From: an uncultured Alphaproteobacteria bacterium
Lineage (GTDB): Bacteria > Pseudomonadota > Alphaproteobacteria > UBA7887
Length of the DNA stretch: 8,836 nt
Assembly (NCBI GenBank): GCA_913044255.1
Contig: CAJWOI010000097.1
Coordinates: 1-8,836 of the forward strand
Direction: 5' to 3'
The notes beneath the pieces were generated by a model. The model was not told the origin of the DNA and did no database searches. It saw only the letters and a program-made list of their open reading frames with translations. Numbering within the stretch: position 1 is the first letter of the stretch; each line of letters opens with the position of its first letter. Positions 6,934-8,836 of the stretch are shown here, piece by piece. A program made the translations under genes and the position numbers.

Positions 6934-7800
6934 ATGACCGAAAATTTTCGCATGAAGATAGCTTTTCAGGGGCTTCCAGGCGCCTACTCAAACATGGCCT
7001 GCCTCGCGGCATATCCCGATATGATGCCGTTTGCCTGTCCGACCTTCGAAGATACGTTTTCGGCGGTAACGGAACGGCGCGCCGCCTTGGCAATGATCCC
7101 GATCGAAAATTCAATCGCAGGGCGTGTTGCAGATATCCACCACCTTCTCCCTCAGTCGGGGCTGCACATTGTTGCGGAGCATTTCCAAGGTGTGAATCAC
7201 CATTTGCTTGGGCAACGGGGCACCACACTAGAGAGAATAACGGAAGTTCACAGCCACATTCATGCCCTTGCTCAATGTCGCACGGTCATTCGTGAATTGG
7301 GATTAGAAGCTCGGGTGGCCGCCGACACTGCGGGTGCAGCCGCCGAAATCGCTGCCGGCCAAGATCCGGGGCGGGCTGCAATTGCCTCTCTTCTCGCAGC
7401 CAAAATCTACGATTTAGAGGTTTTGCGTGAGAAGATCGAAGACTCCTCACACAACACTACTCGATTTGTGATAATGGCGGAGGAGCCGGTGGACCCAGAT
7501 CCAAACGTTGGACCAGTCATTACGACTTTCGTATTTAAGGTCCGCAATATACCGGCTGCTTTGTATAAGGCGCTCGGCGGATTCGCAACCAACGGCATTA
7601 ATATGCTCAAACTGGAAAGTTACTTACTGGATACATCTTTTAAGTCGGCGCAGTTTTACGCAGATGTAGAGGGTCATCCGGATGATACCGCCCTTAGACT
7701 AGCGCTAGAGGAGCTCGGGTTCTTTTCGCGCACAGTAAATATTTTAGGGGTATATGCGGCTGATACCTATCGTAGTCGTCCTCCGTCTAATGCGGCATAA
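6934..7800 (+). CDS. pheA: Prephenate dehydratase (monofunctional, ACT domain)
   Basis: This enzyme converts prephenate to phenylpyruvate, water and CO2 in phenylalanine synthesis; it acts in the cytoplasm. The 288-residue protein lacks a chorismate mutase domain, so it is the stand-alone form (PheA2/PheC type) and not the E. coli P-protein. The catalytic part has FQGLPGAYSN (11-20), a conserved IPIENSIAG stretch (55-63) and HNTTRF (173-178), where the Thr of TRF is the known catalytic residue. An ACT domain follows from about 193 to 276, with ALYKALGGFATNGIN and KLESY in place of the ESRP motif of other bacteria, an alphaproteobacterial variant. The domain implies feedback control by phenylalanine. 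It is probably co-transcribed with kdsB and ends 6 bases before the stop of the convergent nudC. Confidence 0.96.
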   Translation: MTENFRMKIAFQGLPGAYSNMACLAAYPDMMPFACPTFEDTFSAVTERRAALAMIPIENSIAGRVADIHHLLPQSGLHIVAEHFQGVNHHLLGQRGTTLERITEVHSHIHALAQCRTVIRELGLEARVAADTAGAAAEIAAGQDPGRAAIASLLAAKIYDLEVLREKIEDSSHNTTRFVIMAEEPVDPDPNVGPVITTFVFKVRNIPAALYKALGGFATNGINMLKLESYLLDTSFKSAQFYADVEGHPDDTALRLALEELGFFSRTVNILGVYAADTYRSRPPSNAA

Positions 7801-7806
7801 TGCGGT

Positions 7807-8733
7807 TCATGGGGAAACACCGCCGGATAGCCAATCATCAATTAGGCGTCGCGCTATGGAGTCTCTTCGGGGCAGGCGGAAAGATTCATTTTCTGGGGAG
7901 TTGAGGAGCTCCTCCCGCGAAAACCAGTCGGCGGTTTCTAGTTCGTCGGTATTGACGATTAGGGTTTTGGTGGCGGCACGGGCATAGAAGCCAACCATCA
8001 GGGAGCATGGGAACGGCCATGGTTGTGAATGCTGGTAGATCGGAGCTGTCGCCAGTCTAACCCCTGCTTCCTCGTGGAGTTCTCTGACAACTGTCTCTTC
8101 TAAACTTTCGCCGGGCTCTAAAAAACCTGCAAGCGTCGATCTCATACCTTTCGGCCAAATTTTTTGCCGGCCGAGCAAACATTTGTCATCATGTATGACC
8201 AACACTATGACCGCCGGATCCGTGCGCGGAAAGTGGTCAAGGCCGCAACTGATATTGGTGCATTTGCGCATATGACCTGCTGACATGTGTTTAGTTTTTT
8301 CGCCACAGGCGCCGCAAAAAATATTACGCCGAGTCCAAAATACCATTCCACGCGCGTACGCCATTACAGAGCTATCTGCCCGAGCAAGTAAGGGACCTAT
8401 CGAGCGTAGATCCATAAAGTTGGTGTGGTCGGCGAGCAATGAGTGCTCACTTGGATTGGTTAGATGAGACATGTCAATAGCGAAATGTGCCAATCCGTCG
8501 CGTGTGCCGAGGAGAATCCAGTTTTCCGAATCCGATAAGAGTTCTTGTGCAGCCTTGCCCGAGTGCCAAATCGGGGTCGGTTGATCATCACCGGCCACCT
8601 GATGTTTATCGCGCCACAGCACAAGTACGCGGCTCAACGGATCCGACCGTAAGCGTGCCAACTCACTTTCATCTCGACGCAGGAAATCGTCGCGTTCCAA
8701 TGGTACGTCAGCATAGTAGTTTGAGTGCGTCAT
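7807..8733 (-). CDS. nudC: NADH pyrophosphatase (NAD-capped RNA decapping Nudix hydrolase)
   Basis: This Nudix enzyme splits NADH into NMNH and AMP; in E. coli NudC also removes NAD caps from RNA. The 308-residue product has a variable N-terminal domain, then a four-cysteine zinc ribbon (Cys140, 143, 158, 163). The complete Nudix box runs from Gly203 to Val225 (GFLEPGE, then REL and HEEAGV), matching Gx5Ex7REUxEExGU. SQPWPFPCS at 236-244 is the signature that separates NADH pyrophosphatases from other Nudix proteins. I place the start at the ATG at 8733, where the product enters the family-like PLERDDFLRRD segment. A TTG at 8766 would add 11 residues, and neither start has a strong ribosome binding site. 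The gene converges on pheA with 6 bases between stops and no visible terminator, so transcripts may overlap. Confidence 0.95.
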   Translation of the reverse strand: MTHSNYYADVPLERDDFLRRDESELARLRSDPLSRVLVLWRDKHQVAGDDQPTPIWHSGKAAQELLSDSENWILLGTRDGLAHFAIDMSHLTNPSEHSLLADHTNFMDLRSIGPLLARADSSVMAYARGMVFWTRRNIFCGACGEKTKHMSAGHMRKCTNISCGLDHFPRTDPAVIVLVIHDDKCLLGRQKIWPKGMRSTLAGFLEPGESLEETVVRELHEEAGVRLATAPIYQHSQPWPFPCSLMVGFYARAATKTLIVNTDELETADWFSREELLNSPENESFRLPRRDSIARRLIDDWLSGGVSP

Positions 8734-8815
8734 GACGTGCGCCAATGTACACGCGCTTGCGGCCAACGCAAATTTTTGGAATTGGATGCGATGGAATGGC
8801 TCGCGGCGTGAAAGC

Positions 8816-8824
8816 TGTTATACT
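8816..8824 (+). promoter_or_regulatory. Extended -10 promoter pointing rightward out of the window
   Basis: TGTTATACT matches the extended -10 consensus TGnTATAAT except for one base. A weak -35-like ATGGCT lies 17 bases upstream (8796-8801, three of six matches). Transcription would begin near 8831, in the GC-rich GAGCGCGGGAGT at the window end, leaving only a few transcribed bases visible. The promoter is divergent from nudC. The gene it serves lies outside the window. Confidence 0.45.
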
Positions 8825-8836
8825 GAGCGCGGGAGT

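Noticed and set aside
6932..7228. Minus-strand 98-residue frame opposite pheA
   Set aside because: It is antisense to the conserved prephenate dehydratase domain and Arg/Pro-rich in a way typical of shadow frames.
8734..8766. TTG start for nudC at 8766
   Set aside because: It adds 11 residues of low-conservation type before the ATG at 8733; start choice remains uncertain but ATG is more likely.
1..8836. Search for a novel defence, toxin, mobile or biosynthetic system
   Set aside because: Every gene belongs to a well-known family, spacing is operon-like, and there are no direct repeats, transposase, integrase, tRNA junction or composition break to suggest a transferred or accessory island.

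Overview
This window looks like an ordinary chromosomal stretch from an alphaproteobacterium of moderate GC content. The assignment rests on two things. One is the gene set: a membrane-anchored CycM-type cytochrome c beside kdsB, a monofunctional ACT-domain prephenate dehydratase and nudC. The other is sequence details typical of the group, such as GDLP in place of GDEP in KdsB and an ESY-type ACT motif in PheA. I cannot name a genus. Eight protein genes are present, one cut by the window edge, and they fill almost all of the sequence. The two main intergenic gaps are about 163 and 205 bases. I see no tRNA, rRNA, CRISPR array, insertion sequence or phage gene.

Layout. Positions 1-5243 (minus strand) hold yejA-yejB-yejE-yejF, a complete peptide-type ABC importer except that YejF runs off the left edge. 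Transcription runs from high to low coordinates. A near-ideal extended -10 promoter sits just upstream of yejA, right after the stop codon of the preceding gene. That preceding gene (5407-5949, minus) encodes a membrane-anchored class I cytochrome c. A divergent intergenic region of about 205 bases follows. Then come kdsB (CMP-KDO synthetase) and pheA (prephenate dehydratase) on the plus strand, 20 bases apart and probably co-transcribed. nudC (NADH pyrophosphatase) converges on pheA from the right with only 6 bases between stop codons. The last 20 bases carry an extended -10 promoter pointing out of the window on the plus strand.

How the genes work together. YejA captures peptides or peptide-containing compounds in the periplasm, YejB and YejE form the channel, and YejF hydrolyses ATP. 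Related systems import microcin C in Escherichia coli and muropeptides in Agrobacterium (YejBEF with the binding protein YepA), and contribute to antimicrobial-peptide tolerance in Brucella. KdsB activates KDO for lipopolysaccharide, the cytochrome serves respiration, PheA serves phenylalanine synthesis, and NudC handles nicotinamide nucleotides and possibly NAD-capped RNA.

The most unusual feature is in YejA. After a normal signal peptide and solute-binding domain it has a low-complexity linker of about 41 residues, a single transmembrane helix and a basic tail. This suggests a binding protein tethered to the inner membrane rather than freely periplasmic. Smaller points are an inverted repeat over the yejA -10 element, a three-codon reading frame in frame with kdsB just upstream of its start, and an A-rich tract in the signal-peptide coding region. 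I do not see an undescribed multi-gene system here.
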